Below, piece after piece: positions 13,301-25,118 of a DNA stretch of 50,314 nt (position 1 is its first letter; each line of letters opens with the position of its first letter). The notes beneath the pieces were generated by a model. It did not search any database, was not told the DNA's origin, and saw only the letters and a list, made by a program, of their open reading frames with translations. A program made the position numbers and the translations under genes. Source of the DNA: Euglena gracilis. Its lineage: Eukaryota; Euglenozoa; Euglenophyceae; Euglenales; Euglenaceae. The DNA lies in assembly GCA_900893395.1 (NCBI GenBank), contig CAAHFI011191812.1, positions 1 to 50,314 on the forward strand, written 5' to 3'.

Positions 13301-16300
13301 CATGGTATAACGGAACCTTACCTGGGTCTGTGAATCCTTTTCATGACCCTTGGTTCAAAGCCCTTCCCTTTGGGTACCTACCCCTAAAATGAACTTTTAA
13401 TCGATATGGGATCCCGTAAAATCGATTGCTGGCATCTTAGAGCACCCTTTGAGACATTTTTGGGGTCCCAGATCCTTTTGCATCCGGAAATATTCAAGCG
13501 GGATCCAGCTTCCGTCACCATGGTATAACGGAACCTTACCTGGGTCTGTGAATCCTTTTCATGACCCTTGGTTCAAAGCCCTTCCCTTTGGGTACCTACC
13601 CCCTAAAATGAACTTTTAATCGATATGGGATCCCGTAAAATCGATTGCTGGCATCTTAGAGCACCCTTTGAGACATTTTTGGGGTCCCAGATCCTTTTGC
13701 ATCCGGAAATATTCAAGCGGGATCCAGCTTCCGTCACCATGGTATAACGGAACCTTACCTGGGTCTGTGAATCCTTTTCATGACCCTTGGTTCAAAGCCC
13801 TTCCCTTTGGGTACCTACCCCCTAAAATGAACTTTTAATCGATATGGGATCCCGTAAAATCGATTGCTGGCATCTTAGAGCACCCTTTGAGACATTTTTG
13901 GGGTCCCAGATCCTTTTGCATCCGGAAATATTCAAGCGGGATCCAGCTTCCGTCACCATGGTATAACGGAACCTTACCTGGGTCTGTGAATCCTTTTCAT
14001 GACCCTTGGTTCAAAGCCCTTCCCTTTGGGTACCTACCCCCTAAAATGAACTTTTAATCGATATGGGATCCCGTAAAATCGATTGCTGGCATCTTAGAGC
14101 ACCCTTTGAGACATTTTTGGGGTCCCAGATCCTTTTGCATCCGGAAATATTCAAGCGGGATCCAGCTTCCGTCACCATGGTATAACGGAACCTTACCTGG
14201 GTCTGTGAATCCTTTTCATGACCCTTGGTTCAAAGCCCTTCCCTTTGGGTACCTACCCCCTAAAATGAACTTTTAATCGATATGGGATCCCGTAAAATCG
14301 ATTGCTGGCATCTTAGAGCACCCTTTGAGACATTTTTGGGGTCCCAGATCCTTTTGCATCCGGAAATATTCAAGCGGGATCCAGCTTCCGTCACCATGGT
14401 ATAACGGAACCTTACCTGGGTCTGTGAATCCTTTTCATGACCCTTGGTTCAAAGCCCTTCCCTTTGGGTACCTACCCCCTAAAATGAACTTTTAATCGAT
14501 ATGGGATCCCGTAAAATCGATTGCTGGCATCTTAGAGCACCCTTTGAGACATTTTTGGGGTCCCAGATCCTTTTGCATCCGGAAATATTCAAGCGGGATC
14601 CAGCTTCCGTCACCATGGTATAACGGAACCTTACCTGGGTCTGTGAATCCTTTTCATGACCCTTGGTTCAAAGCCCTTCCCTTTGGGTACCTACCCCCTA
14701 AAATGAACTTTTAATCGATATGGGATCCCGTAAAATCGATTGCTGGCATCTTAGAGCACCCTTTGAGACATTTTTGGGGTCCCAGATCCTTTTGCATCCG
14801 GAAATATTCAAGCGGGATCCAGCTTCCGTCACCATGGTATAACGGAACCTTACCTGGGTCTGTGAATCCTTTTCATGACCCTTGGTTCAAAGCCCTTCCC
14901 TTTGGGTACCTACCCCCTAAAATGAACTTTTAATCGATATGGGATCCCGTAAAATCGATTGCTGGCATCTTAGAGCACCCTTTGAGACATTTTTGGGGTC
15001 CCAGATCCTTTTGCATCCGGAAATATTCAAGCGGGATCCAGCTTCCGTCACCATGGTATAACGGAACCTTACCTGGGTCTGTGAATCCTTTTCATGACCC
15101 TTGGTTCAAAGCCCTTCCCTTTGGGTACCTACCCCCTAAAATGAACTTTTAATCGATATGGGATCCCGTAAAATCGATTGCTGGCATCTTAGAGCACCCT
15201 TTGAGACATTTTTGGGGTCCCAGATCCTTTTGCATCCGGAAATATTCAAGCGGGATCCAGCTTCCGTCACCATGGTATAACGGAACCTTACCTGGGTCTG
15301 TGAATCCTTTTCATGACCCTTGGTTCAAAGCCCTTCCCTTTGGGTACCTACCCCCTAAAATGAACTTTTAATCGATATGGGATCCCGTAAAATCGATTGC
15401 TGGCATCTTAGAGCACCCTTTGAGACATTTTTGGGGTCCCAGATCCTTTTGCATCCGGAAATATTCAAGCGGGATCCAGCTTCCGTCACCATGGTATAAC
15501 GGAACCTTACCTGGGTCTGTGAATCCTTTTCATGACCCTTGGTTCAAAGCCCTTCCCTTTGGGTACCTACCCCCTAAAATGAACTTTTAATCGATATGGG
15601 ATCCCGTAAAATCGATTGCTGGCATCTTAGAGCACCCTTTGAGACATTTTTGGGGTCCCAGATCCTTTTGCATCCGGAAATATTCAAGCGGGATCCAGCT
15701 TCCGTCACCATGGTATAACGGAACCTTACCTGGGTCTGTGAATCCTTTTCATGACCCTTGGTTCAAAGCCCTTCCCTTTGGGTACCTACCCCCTAAAATG
15801 AACTTTTAATCGATATGGGATCCCGTAAAATCGATTGCTGGCATCTTAGAGCACCCTTTGAGACATTTTTGGGGTCCCAGATCCTTTTGCATCCGGAAAT
15901 ATTCAAGCGGGATCCAGCTTCCGTCACCATGGTATAACGGAACCTTACCTGGGTCTGTGAATCCTTTTCATGACCCTTGGTTCAAAGCCCTTCCCTTTGG
16001 GTACCTACCCCCTAAAATGAACTTTTAATCGATATGGGATCCCGTAAAATCGATTGCTGGCATCTTAGAGCACCCTTTGAGACATTTTTGGGGTCCCAGA
16101 TCCTTTTGCATCCGGAAATATTCAAGCGGGATCCAGCTTCCGTCACCATGGTATAACGGAACCTTACCTGGGTCTGTGAATCCTTTTCATGACCCTTGGT
16201 TCAAAGCCCTTCCCTTTGGGTACCTACCCCCTAAAATGAACTTTTAATCGATATGGGATCCCGTAAAATCGATTGCTGGCATCTTAGAGCACCCTTTGAG

Positions 16301-18879
16301 ACATTTTTGGGGTCCCAGATCCTTTTGCATCCGGAAATATTCAAGCGGGATCCAGCTTCCGTCACCATGGTATAACGGAACCTTACCTGGGTCTGTGAAT
16401 CCTTTTCATGACCCTTGGTTCAAAGCCCTTCCCTTTGGGTACCTACCCCCTAAAATGAACTTTTAATCGATATGGGATCCCGTAAAATCGATTGCTGGCA
16501 TCTTAGAGCACCCTTTGAGACATTTTTGGGGTCCCAGATCCTTTTGCATCCGGAAATATTCAAGCGGGATCCAGCTTCCGTCACCATGGTATAACGGAAC
16601 CTTACCTGGGTCTGTGAATCCTTTTCATGACCCTTGGTTCAAAGCCCTTCCCTTTGGGTACCTACCCCCTAAAATGAACTTTTAATCGATATGGGATCCC
16701 GTAAAATCGATTGCTGGCATCTTAGAGCACCCTTTGAGACATTTTTGGGGTCCCAGATCCTTTTGCATCCGGAAATATTCAAGCGGGATCCAGCTTCCGT
16801 CACCATGGTATAACGGAACCTTACCTGGGTCTGTGAATCCTTTTCATGACCCTTGGTTCAAAGCCCTTCCCTTTGGGTACCTACCCCCTAAAATGAACTT
16901 TTAATCGATATGGGATCCCGTAAAATCGATTGCTGGCATCTTAGAGCACCCTTTGAGACATTTTTGGGGTCCCAGATCCTTTTGCATCCGGAAATATTCA
17001 AGCGGGATCCAGCTTCCGTCACCATGGTATAACGGAACCTTACCTGGGTCTGTGAATCCTTTTCATGACCCTTGGTTCAAAGCCCTTCCCTTTGGGTACC
17101 TACCCCCTAAAATGAACTTTTAATCGATATGGGATCCCGTAAAATCGATTGCTGGCATCTTAGAGCACCCTTTGAGACATTTTTGGGGTCCCAGATCCTT
17201 TTGCATCCGGAAATATTCAAGCGGGATCCAGCTTCCGTCACCATGGTATAACGGAACCTTACCTGGGTCTGTGAATCCTTTTCATGACCCTTGGTTCAAA
17301 GCCCTTCCCTTTGGGTACCTACCCCCTAAAATGAACTTTTAATCGATATGGGATCCCGTAAAATCGATTGCTGGCATCTTAGAGCACCCTTTGAGACATT
17401 TTTGGGGTCCCAGATCCTTTTGCATCCGGAAATATTCAAGCGGGATCCAGCTTCCGTCACCATGGTATAACGGAACCTTACCTGGGTCTGTGAATCCTTT
17501 TCATGACCCTTGGTTCAAAGCCCTTCCCTTTGGGTACCTACCCCCTAAAATGAACTTTTAATCGATATGGGATCCCGTAAAATCGATTGCTGGCATCTTA
17601 GAGCACCCTTTGAGACATTTTTGGGGTCCCAGATCCTTTTGCATCCGGAAATATTCAAGCGGGATCCAGCTTCCGTCACCATGGTATAACGGAACCTTAC
17701 CTGGGTCTGTGAATCCTTTTCATGACCCTTGGTTCAAAGCCCTTCCCTTTGGGTACCTACCCCCTAAAATGAACTTTTAATCGATATGGGATCCCGTAAA
17801 ATCGATTGCTGGCATCTTAGAGCACCCTTTGAGACATTTTTGGGGTCCCAGATCCTTTTGCATCCGGAAATATTCAAGCGGGATCCAGCTTCCGTCACCA
17901 TGGTATAACGGAACCTTACCTGGGTCTGTGAATCCTTTTCATGACCCTTGGTTCAAAGCCCTTCCCTTTGGGTACCTACCCCTAAAATGAACTTTTAATC
18001 GATATGGGATCCCGTAAAATCGATTGCTGGCATCTTAGAGCACCCTTTGAGACATTTTTGGGGTCCCAGATCCTTTTGCATCCGGAAATATTCAAGCGGG
18101 ATCCAGCTTCCGTCACCATGGTATAACGGAACCTTACCTGGGTCTGTGAATCCTTTTCATGACCCTTGGTTCAAAGCCCTTCCCTTTGGGTACCTACCCC
18201 CTAAAATGAACTTTTAATCGATATGGGATCCCGTAAAATCGATTGCTGGCATCTTAGAGCACCCTTTGAGACATTTTTGGGGTCCCAGATCCTTTTGCAT
18301 CCGGAAATATTCAAGCGGGATCCAGCTTCCGTCACCATGGTATAACGGAACCTTACCTGGGTCTGTGAATCCTTTTCATGACCCTTGGTTCAAAGCCCTT
18401 CCCTTTGGGTACCTACCCCCTAAAATGAACTTTTAATCGATATGGGATCCCGTAAAATCGATTGCTGGCATCTTAGAGCACCCTTTGAGACATTTTTGGG
18501 GTCCCAGATCCTTTTGCATCCGGAAATATTCAAGCGGGATCCAGCTTCCGTCACCATGGTATAACGGAACCTTACCTGGGTCTGTGAATCCTTTTCATGA
18601 CCCTTGGTTCAAAGCCCTTCCCTTTGGGTACCTACCCCCTAAAATGAACTTTTAATCGATATGGGATCCCGTAAAATCGATTGCTGGCATCTTAGAGCAC
18701 CCTTTGAGACATTTTTGGGGTCCCAGATCCTTTTGCATCCGGAAATATTCAAGCGGGATCCAGCTTCCGTCACCATGGTATAACGGAACCTTACCTGGGT
18801 CTGTGAATCCTTTTCATGACCCTTGGTTCAAAGCCCTTCCCTTTGGGTACCTACCCCCTAAAATGAACTTTTAATCGAT
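1364..18879. repeat. Homogenised core of block A1, 80 monomers
   Basis: The distance from the monomer start at 1364 to that at 18880 is 17,516 bases, which equals 80 x 219 minus 4. Exactly four single-base losses account for this: one C in GGGGTCCAGATCC near 2082, and one C from the five-C run (positions 194-198) near 3309, 13382 and 17980. On reading I saw no other departures, though I could not check every base for substitutions. Such uniformity over 17.5 kb indicates recent amplification or efficient homogenisation by unequal exchange or conversion. Nothing other than monomers is present. Confidence 0.95.
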
Positions 18880-20393
18880 ATGGGATCCCGTAAAATCGAT
18901 TGCTGGCATCTTAGAGCACCCTTTGAGACATTTTTGGGGTCCCAGATCCTTTTGCATCCGGAAATATTCAAGCGGGATCCAGCTTCCGTCACCATGGTAT
19001 ACGGAACCTTACCTGGGTCTGTGAATCCTTTTCATGACCTTGGTTCAAAGCCCTTCCCTTTGGGTACCTACCCCCTAAAATGAACTTTTAATCGATATGG
19101 GATCCCGTAAAATCGATTGCTGGCATCTTAGAGCACCCTTTGAGACATTTTTGGGTCCCAGATCCTTTTGCATCCGGAAATATTCAAGCGGGATCCAGCT
19201 TCCGTCACCATGGTATAACGGAACCTTACCTGGGTCTGTGAATCCTTTTCATGACCCTTGGTTCAAAGCCCTTCCTTTGGTACCTACCCCCTAAATGAAC
19301 TTTTAATCGATATGGGATCCCGTAAAATCGATTGCTGGCATCTTAGAGCACCCTTTGAGACATTTTTGGGGTCCCAGATCCTTTTGCATCCGGGAAATAT
19401 TCAAGCGGGATCCAGCTTCCGTCACCATGGTATAACGAACCTTACCTGGGTCTGTGAATCCTTTTCATGACCCTTGGTTCAAAGCCCTTCCCTTTGGGTA
19501 CCTACCCCCTAAAATGAACTTTAATCGATATGGGATCCCGTAAAATCGAATTGCTGGCATCTTAGAGCACCCTTTGAGACATTTTTGGGGTCCCAGATCC
19601 TTTTGCATCCGGAAAATATTCAAGCGGGATCCAGCTTCCGTCACCATGGTATAACGGAACCTTACCTGGGTCTGTGAATCCTTTTCATGACCCTTGGTTC
19701 AAAGCCCTTCCTTTGGGTACCTACCCCCTAAAATGAACTTTTAATCGATATGGGATCCCGTAAAATCGATTGCTGGCATCTTAGAGCACCCTTTGAGACA
19801 TTTTTGGGGTCCCAGATCCTTTTGCATCCGGAAATATTCAAGCGGGATCAGCTTCCGTCACCATGGTATATAACGGAACCTTACCTGGGTCTGTGAATCC
19901 TTTCATGACCCTTGGTTCAAAGCCCTTCCTTTGGGTACCTACCCCCTAAAATGAACTTTTAATCGATATGGGATCCCGTAAAATCGATTGCTGGCATCTT
20001 AGAGCACCCTTTGAGACATTTTTGGTGTCCCAGATCCTTTTGCATCCGGAAATATTCAAGCGGGATCCAGCTTCCGTCACATTGGTATAACGGACCTTAC
20101 TGGGTCTGTGAATCCTTTTCATGACCCTTGGTTCAAAGCCCTTCCCTTTGGGTACCTACCCCTAAAATGAACTTTTAATCGATATGGGATCCCGTAAAAT
20201 CGATTGCTGGCATCTTAGAGCACCCTTTGAGACATTTTTGGGGTCCCAGATCCTTTTGCATCCGGAAATATTCAAGCGGGATCCAGCTTCCGTCACCATG
20301 GTATAACGGAACCTTACCTGGGTCTGTGCATGACCCTTGGTTCAAAGCCCTTCCCTTTGGGTACCTACCCCCTAAAATGAACTTTTAATCGAT
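18880..20393. repeat. Degenerate type A stretch inside block A1
   Basis: Monomers starting at 18880, 19097, 19312, 19530, 19750, 19968 and 20184 are 217, 215, 218, 220, 218, 216 and 210 bp long. Most changes are 1-bp losses in short runs, with a few gains such as an extra A in GGAAAATATT near 19612 and a TATATAAC duplication near 19868. There are also substitutions, for example TTTTTGGTGTCCC near 20026 and CACATTGGTATAAC near 20077. This ends the regular core and is followed by four perfect-length units (20394-21269). Confidence 0.88.
20184..20393. repeat. 210-bp type A monomer with a 9-bp deletion
   Basis: This unit reads GGTCTGTGCATGACCC where type A has GGTCTGTGAATCCTTTTCATGACCC split over positions 138-162. 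It has lost nine bases, AATCCTTTT (positions 146-154 or an equivalent placement). The rest of the monomer is canonical, and the length matches exactly (219 - 9 = 210). It appears as a single copy and has not been amplified. Confidence 0.9.
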
Positions 20394-21269
20394 ATGGGAT
20401 CCCGTAAAATCGATTGCTGGCATCTTAGAGCACCCTTTGAGACATTTTTGGGGTCCCAGATCCTTTTGCATCCGGAAATATTCAAGCGGGATCCAGCTTC
20501 CGTCACCATGGTATAACGGAACCTTACCTGGGTCTGTGAATCCTTTTCATGACCCTTGGTTCAAAGCCCTTCCCTTTGGGTACCTACCCCCTAAAATGAA
20601 CTTTTAATCGATATGGGATCCCGTAAAATCGATTGCTGGCATCTTAGAGCACCCTTTGAGACATTTTTGGGGTCCCAGATCCTTTTGCATCCGGAAATAT
20701 TCAAGCGGGATCCAGCTTCCGTCACCATGGTATAACGGAACCTTACCTGGGTCTGTGAATCCTTTTCATGACCCTTGGTTCAAAGCCCTTCCCTTTGGGT
20801 ACCTACCCCCTAAAATGAACTTTTAATCGATATGGGATCCCGTAAAATCGATTGCTGGCATCTTAGAGCACCCTTTGAGACATTTTTGGGGTCCCAGATC
20901 CTTTTGCATCCGGAAATATTCAAGCGGGATCCAGCTTCCGTCACCATGGTATAACGGAACCTTACCTGGGTCTGTGAATCCTTTTCATGACCCTTGGTTC
21001 AAAGCCCTTCCCTTTGGGTACCTACCCCCTAAAATGAACTTTTAATCGATATGGGATCCCGTAAAATCGATTGCTGGCATCTTAGAGCACCCTTTGAGAC
21101 ATTTTTGGGGTCCCAGATCCTTTTGCATCCGGAAATATTCAAGCGGGATCCAGCTTCCGTCACCATGGTATAACGGAACCTTACCTGGGTCTGTGAATCC
21201 TTTTCATGACCCTTGGTTCAAAGCCCTTCCCTTTGGGTACCTACCCCCTAAAATGAACTTTTAATCGAT

Positions 21270-21671
21270 ATGGGATCCCGTAAAATCGATTGCTGGCATC
21301 TTAGAGCACCCTTTGAGACATTTTTGGGGTCCCAGATCCTTTTGCATCCGGAAATATTCAAGCGGGATCCAGCTTCCGTCACCATGGTATAACGGAACCT
21401 TACCTGGGTCTGTGAATCCTTTTCATGACCCTTGGTTCAAGCCCTTTTGGTTACACCTACCCTAATGGGATCCCGTAAAATCGATCTGGCATCTTAGGCA
21501 CCCATTTTTGAGACCCCAGATCCTTTTGCATCCGGAAATATTCAAGCGGGATCCAGCTTCCGTCACCATGGTATAACGGAACCTTACCTGGGTCTGTGAA
21601 TCCTTTTCATGACCCTTGGTTCAAAGCCCTTCCCTTTGGGTACCTACCCCTAAAATGAACTTTTAATCGAT
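21270..21671. repeat. Two shortened, rearranged type A monomers
   Basis: Between canonical 219-bp neighbours, the unit at 21270 is 194 bp and the next, at 21464, is 208 bp. The altered stretch, about 21438-21520, reads GCCCTTTTGGTTACACC, then CCTAATGGGATCCCG. The AT-rich junction segment (about positions 201-219, including TTAATCGAT) is missing. It continues with ATCGATCTGGCATC, CTTAGGCACC and CATTTTTGAGACCCC. The last suggests a local reordering of the GAGAC and TTTTTGGGG motifs. Both flanks return at once to canonical type A. This is the most altered monomer within block A1. It could be a genuine rearrangement or a local consensus error. Confidence 0.85.
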
Positions 21672-22328
21672 ATGGGATCCCGTAAAATCGATTGCTGGCA
21701 TCTTAGAGCACCCTTTGAGACATTTTTGGGGTCCCAGATCCTTTTGCATCCGGAAATATTCAAGCGGGATCCAGCTTCCGTCACCATGGTATAACGGAAC
21801 CTTACCTGGGTCTGTGAATCCTTTTCATGACCCTTGGTTCAAAGCCCTTCCCTTTGGGTACCTACCCCCTAAAATGAACTTTTAATCGATATGGGATCCC
21901 GTAAAATCGATTGCTGGCATCTTAGAGCACCCTTTGAGACATTTTTGGGGTCCCAGATCCTTTTGCATCCGGAAATATTCAAGCGGGATCCAGCTTCCGT
22001 CACCATGGTATAACGGAACCTTACCTGGGTCTGTGAATCCTTTTCATGACCCTTGGTTCAAAGCCCTTCCCTTTGGGTACCTACCCCCTAAAATGAACTT
22101 TTAATCGATATGGGATCCCGTAAAATCGATTGCTGGCATCTTAGAGCACCCTTTGAGACATTTTTGGGGTCCCAGATCCTTTTGCATCCGGAAATATTCA
22201 AGCGGGATCCAGCTTCCGTCACCATGGTATAACGGAACCTTACCTGGGTCTGTGAATCCTTTTCATGACCCTTGGTTCAAAGCCCTTCCCTTTGGGTACC
22301 TACCCCCTAAAATGAACTTTTAATCGAT

Positions 22329-22528
22329 ATGGGATCCCGTAAAATCGATTGCTGGCATCTTAGAGCACCCTTTGAGACATTTTTGGGGTCCCAGATCCTT
22401 TTGCATCCGGAAATATTCAAGCGGGATTTCCGCCCAGGTAAACGGAACCTTACCTGGTCTGTGAATCCTTTCATGCCTTGGTTCAAAGCCTTCCCTTGGG
22501 TACCTACCCCTAAATGAACTTTATCGAT
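22329..22528. repeat. A-to-B junction monomer, mosaic
   Basis: The 200-bp unit begins as type A up to AAGCGGGAT (about 22427). It then has a B-like segment containing CCGCCCAGG (B positions 110-118). It returns to A-like bases: GTGAATCC (B has GTGAGTCC) and GGGTACCTACC (B has GGGTTCCTACC). From 22529 it is B, with GGGATCCCTTAAAATC and CTTAATGTACC. The pattern A-B-A-B within one unit is what a conversion tract or repeated exchange would leave. Several single-base losses in runs (TTCATGCCTTGG, AAAGCCTTCCC, CTAAATGAAC) make some diagnostic sites ambiguous. Confidence 0.85.
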
Positions 22529-25118
22529 ATGGGATCCCTTAAAATCGATTGCTGGCATCTTAATGTACCCCTTGAGACATTTTTGGGTCCTAGATCCTTC
22601 TACATCCGGGAATATTCAAGTGGAACCCCTTCTGCCGCCCAGGGAAACGGAACCTTACCTGGTCTGTGAGTCCCTTTCATTGCCCTTGGTTCAAAGTCCT
22701 TCCCTTTGGGTTCCTACCCCCTAAATTGAACTTTTATTCGATATGGGATCCCTTAAAATCGATTGCTGGCATCTTAATGTACCCCTTGAGACATTTTTGG
22801 GTCCTAGATCCTTCTACATCCGGGAATATTCAAGTGGGAACCCTTCTGCCGCCCAGGGAAACGGAACCTTACCTGGTTCTGTGAGTCCTTTCATTGCCCT
22901 TGGTTCAAAGTCCTTCCCTTTGGGTTCCTACCCCTAAATTGAACTTTTATTCGATATGGGATCCCTTAAAATCGATTGCTGGCATCTTAATGTACCCCTT
23001 GAGACATTTTTTGGGTCCTAGATCCTTCTACATCCGGGAATATTCAAGTGGGAACCCCCTTCTGCCGCCCAGGGAAAACGGAACCTTACCTGGTTCTGTG
23101 AGTCCTTTCATTGCCCTTGGTTCAAAGTCCTTCCCTTTGGGTTCCTACCCCCTAAATTGAACTTTTATTCGATATGGGATCCCTTAAAATCGATTGCTGG
23201 CATCTTAATGTACCCCTTGAGACATTTTTGGGTCCTAGATCCTTTTGCATCCGGGAAATATTCAAGTGGGAACCCCTTCTGCGCCCAGGGAAACGGAACC
23301 TTACCTGGTTCTGTGAGTCCCTTTCATTGCCCTTGGTTCAAAGTCCTTCCCTTTGGTTCCTACCCCCTAAATTGAACTTTTATTCGATATGGGATCCCTT
23401 AAAATCGATTGCTGGCATCTTAATGTACCCTTGAGACATTTTTTGGGTCCTAGATCCTTCTACATCCGGGAATATTCAAGTGGGAACCCCTTCTGCCGCC
23501 CAGGGAAACGGAACCTTACCTGGTTCTGTGAGTCCCTTTCATTGCCCTTGGTTCAAAGTCCTTCCCTTTGGGTTCCTACCCCCTAAATTGAACTTTTATT
23601 CGATATGGGATCCCTTAAAATCGATTGCTGGCATCTTAATGTACCCTTGAGACATTTTTTGGGTCTAGATCCTTCTACATCCGGGAATATTCAAGTGGGA
23701 ACCCCTTCTGCCGCCCAGGGAAACGGAACCTTACCTGGTTCTGTGAATCCCTTTCATTGCCCTTGGTTCAAAGTCCTTCCCTTTGGGTTCCTACCCCTAA
23801 ATTGAACTTTTATTCGATATGGGATCCCTTAAAATCGATTGCTGGCATCTTAATGTACCCCTTGAGACATTTTTTGGGTCCTAGATCCTTCTACATCCGG
23901 GAATATTCAAGTGGGCCCCTTCTGCCGCCCAGGGAAAACGGAACCTTACCTGGTTCTGTGAGTCCTTTCATTGCCCTTGGTTCAAAGTCCTTCCCTTTGG
24001 GTTCCTACCCCTAAATTGAACTTTTATTCGATATGGGATCCCTTAAAATCGATTGCTGGCATCTTAATGTACCCTTGAGACATTTTTTGGGTCCTAGATC
24101 CTTCTACATCCGGGAATATTCAAGTGGGAACCCCTTCTGCCGCCCAGGGAAAACGGAACCTTACCTGGTTCTGTGAGTCCCTTTCATTGCCCTTGGTTCA
24201 AAGTCCTTCCCTTTGGGTTCCTACCCCCTAAATTGAACTTTTATTCGATATGGGATCCCTTAAAATCGATTGCTGGCATCTTAATGTACCCCTTGAGACA
24301 TTTTTTGGGTCCTAGATCCTTTACATCCGGGAATATTCAAGTGGGAACCCCCTTCTGCCGCCCAGGGAAAACGGAACCTTACCTGGTTCTGTGAGTCCCT
24401 TTTCATTGCCTTGGTTCAAAGTCCTTCCCTTTGGGTTCCTACCCCCTAAAATTGAACTTTTATTCGATATGGGATCCCTTAAAATCGATTGCTGGCATCT
24501 TAATGTACCCCTTGAGACATTTTTGGGTCCTAGATCCTTCTACATCCGGGAATATTCAAGTGGGAACCCCCTTCTGCCGCCCAGGGAAACGGAACCTTAC
24601 CTGGTTCTGTGAGTCCCTTTCATTGCCCTTGGTTCAAAGTCCTTCCCTTTGGGTTCCTACCCCTAAATTGAACTTTTATTCGATATGGGATCCCTTAAAA
24701 TCGATTGCTGGCATCTTAATGTACCCCTTGAGACATTTTTTGGGTCCTAGATCCTTCTACATCCGGGAATATTCAAGTGGGAACCCCCTTCTGCCGCCCA
24801 GGGAAACGGAACCTTACCTGGTTCTGTGAGTCCTTTCATTGCCCTTGGTTCAAAGTCCTTCCCTTTGGGTTCCTACCCCCTAAATTGAACTTTTATTCGA
24901 TATGGGATCCCTTAAAAATCGATTGCTGGCATCTTAATGTACCCTTGAGACATTTTTTGGGTCCTAGATCCTTCTACATCCGGAATATTCAAGTGGGAAC
25001 CCCCTTCTGCCGCCCAGGGAAACGGAACCTTACCTGGTTCTGTGAGTCCCTTTCATTGCCCTTGGTTCAAAGTCCTTCCCTTTGGGTTCCTACCCCCTAA
25101 ATTGAACTTTTATTCGAT
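22529..25118. repeat. Left margin of block B, irregular monomers
   Basis: The twelve units starting at 22529, 22743, 22956, 23174, 23389, 23605, 23819, 24033, 24250, 24469, 24685 and 24902 are nearly all 213-219 bp. Variation is mostly 1-bp loss in short runs: three rather than four A in CAGGGAAACGG, T5 rather than T6 in ATTTTTGGG, and C4 rather than C5. A-like bases persist. Unit 23174 has CCTTTTGCATCC (A) where B has CCTTCTACATCC, and unit 23605 has CTGTGAATCC (A) at 23741-23750. These mixed units fit exchange with A close to the junction. Confidence 0.88.

Larger units (their letters stand above)
1..22428. repeat. Satellite block A1 (type A monomers)
   Basis: About 103 type A monomers start at 54, 275, 493, 711, 929, 1149, 1364 and onward to 22329. 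Type A is recognised by CTTAGAGCACC (positions 31-41), CATCCGGAAATATTC (76-90), GCGGGATCCAGC (93-104), CACCATGGTATAACGG (111-126), GGGTACCTACC (185-195) and TTAATCGAT (211-219). The canonical unit carries two BamHI (GGATCC), two ClaI (ATCGAT), and one each of KpnI (GGTACC), NcoI (CCATGG) and BspEI (TCCGGA) sites. The only ATG-initiated frame of note reads about 40 codons from position 1 and stops in GTATAA, so the unit does not look coding. The same consensus returns in the right-hand block. Confidence 0.97.

Noticed and set aside
22307-22558. Minus-strand open frame of 83 codons at the A/B junction
   Set aside because: It is the reverse reading of the mosaic monomer with several lost bases, and it has no counterpart in neighbouring units.
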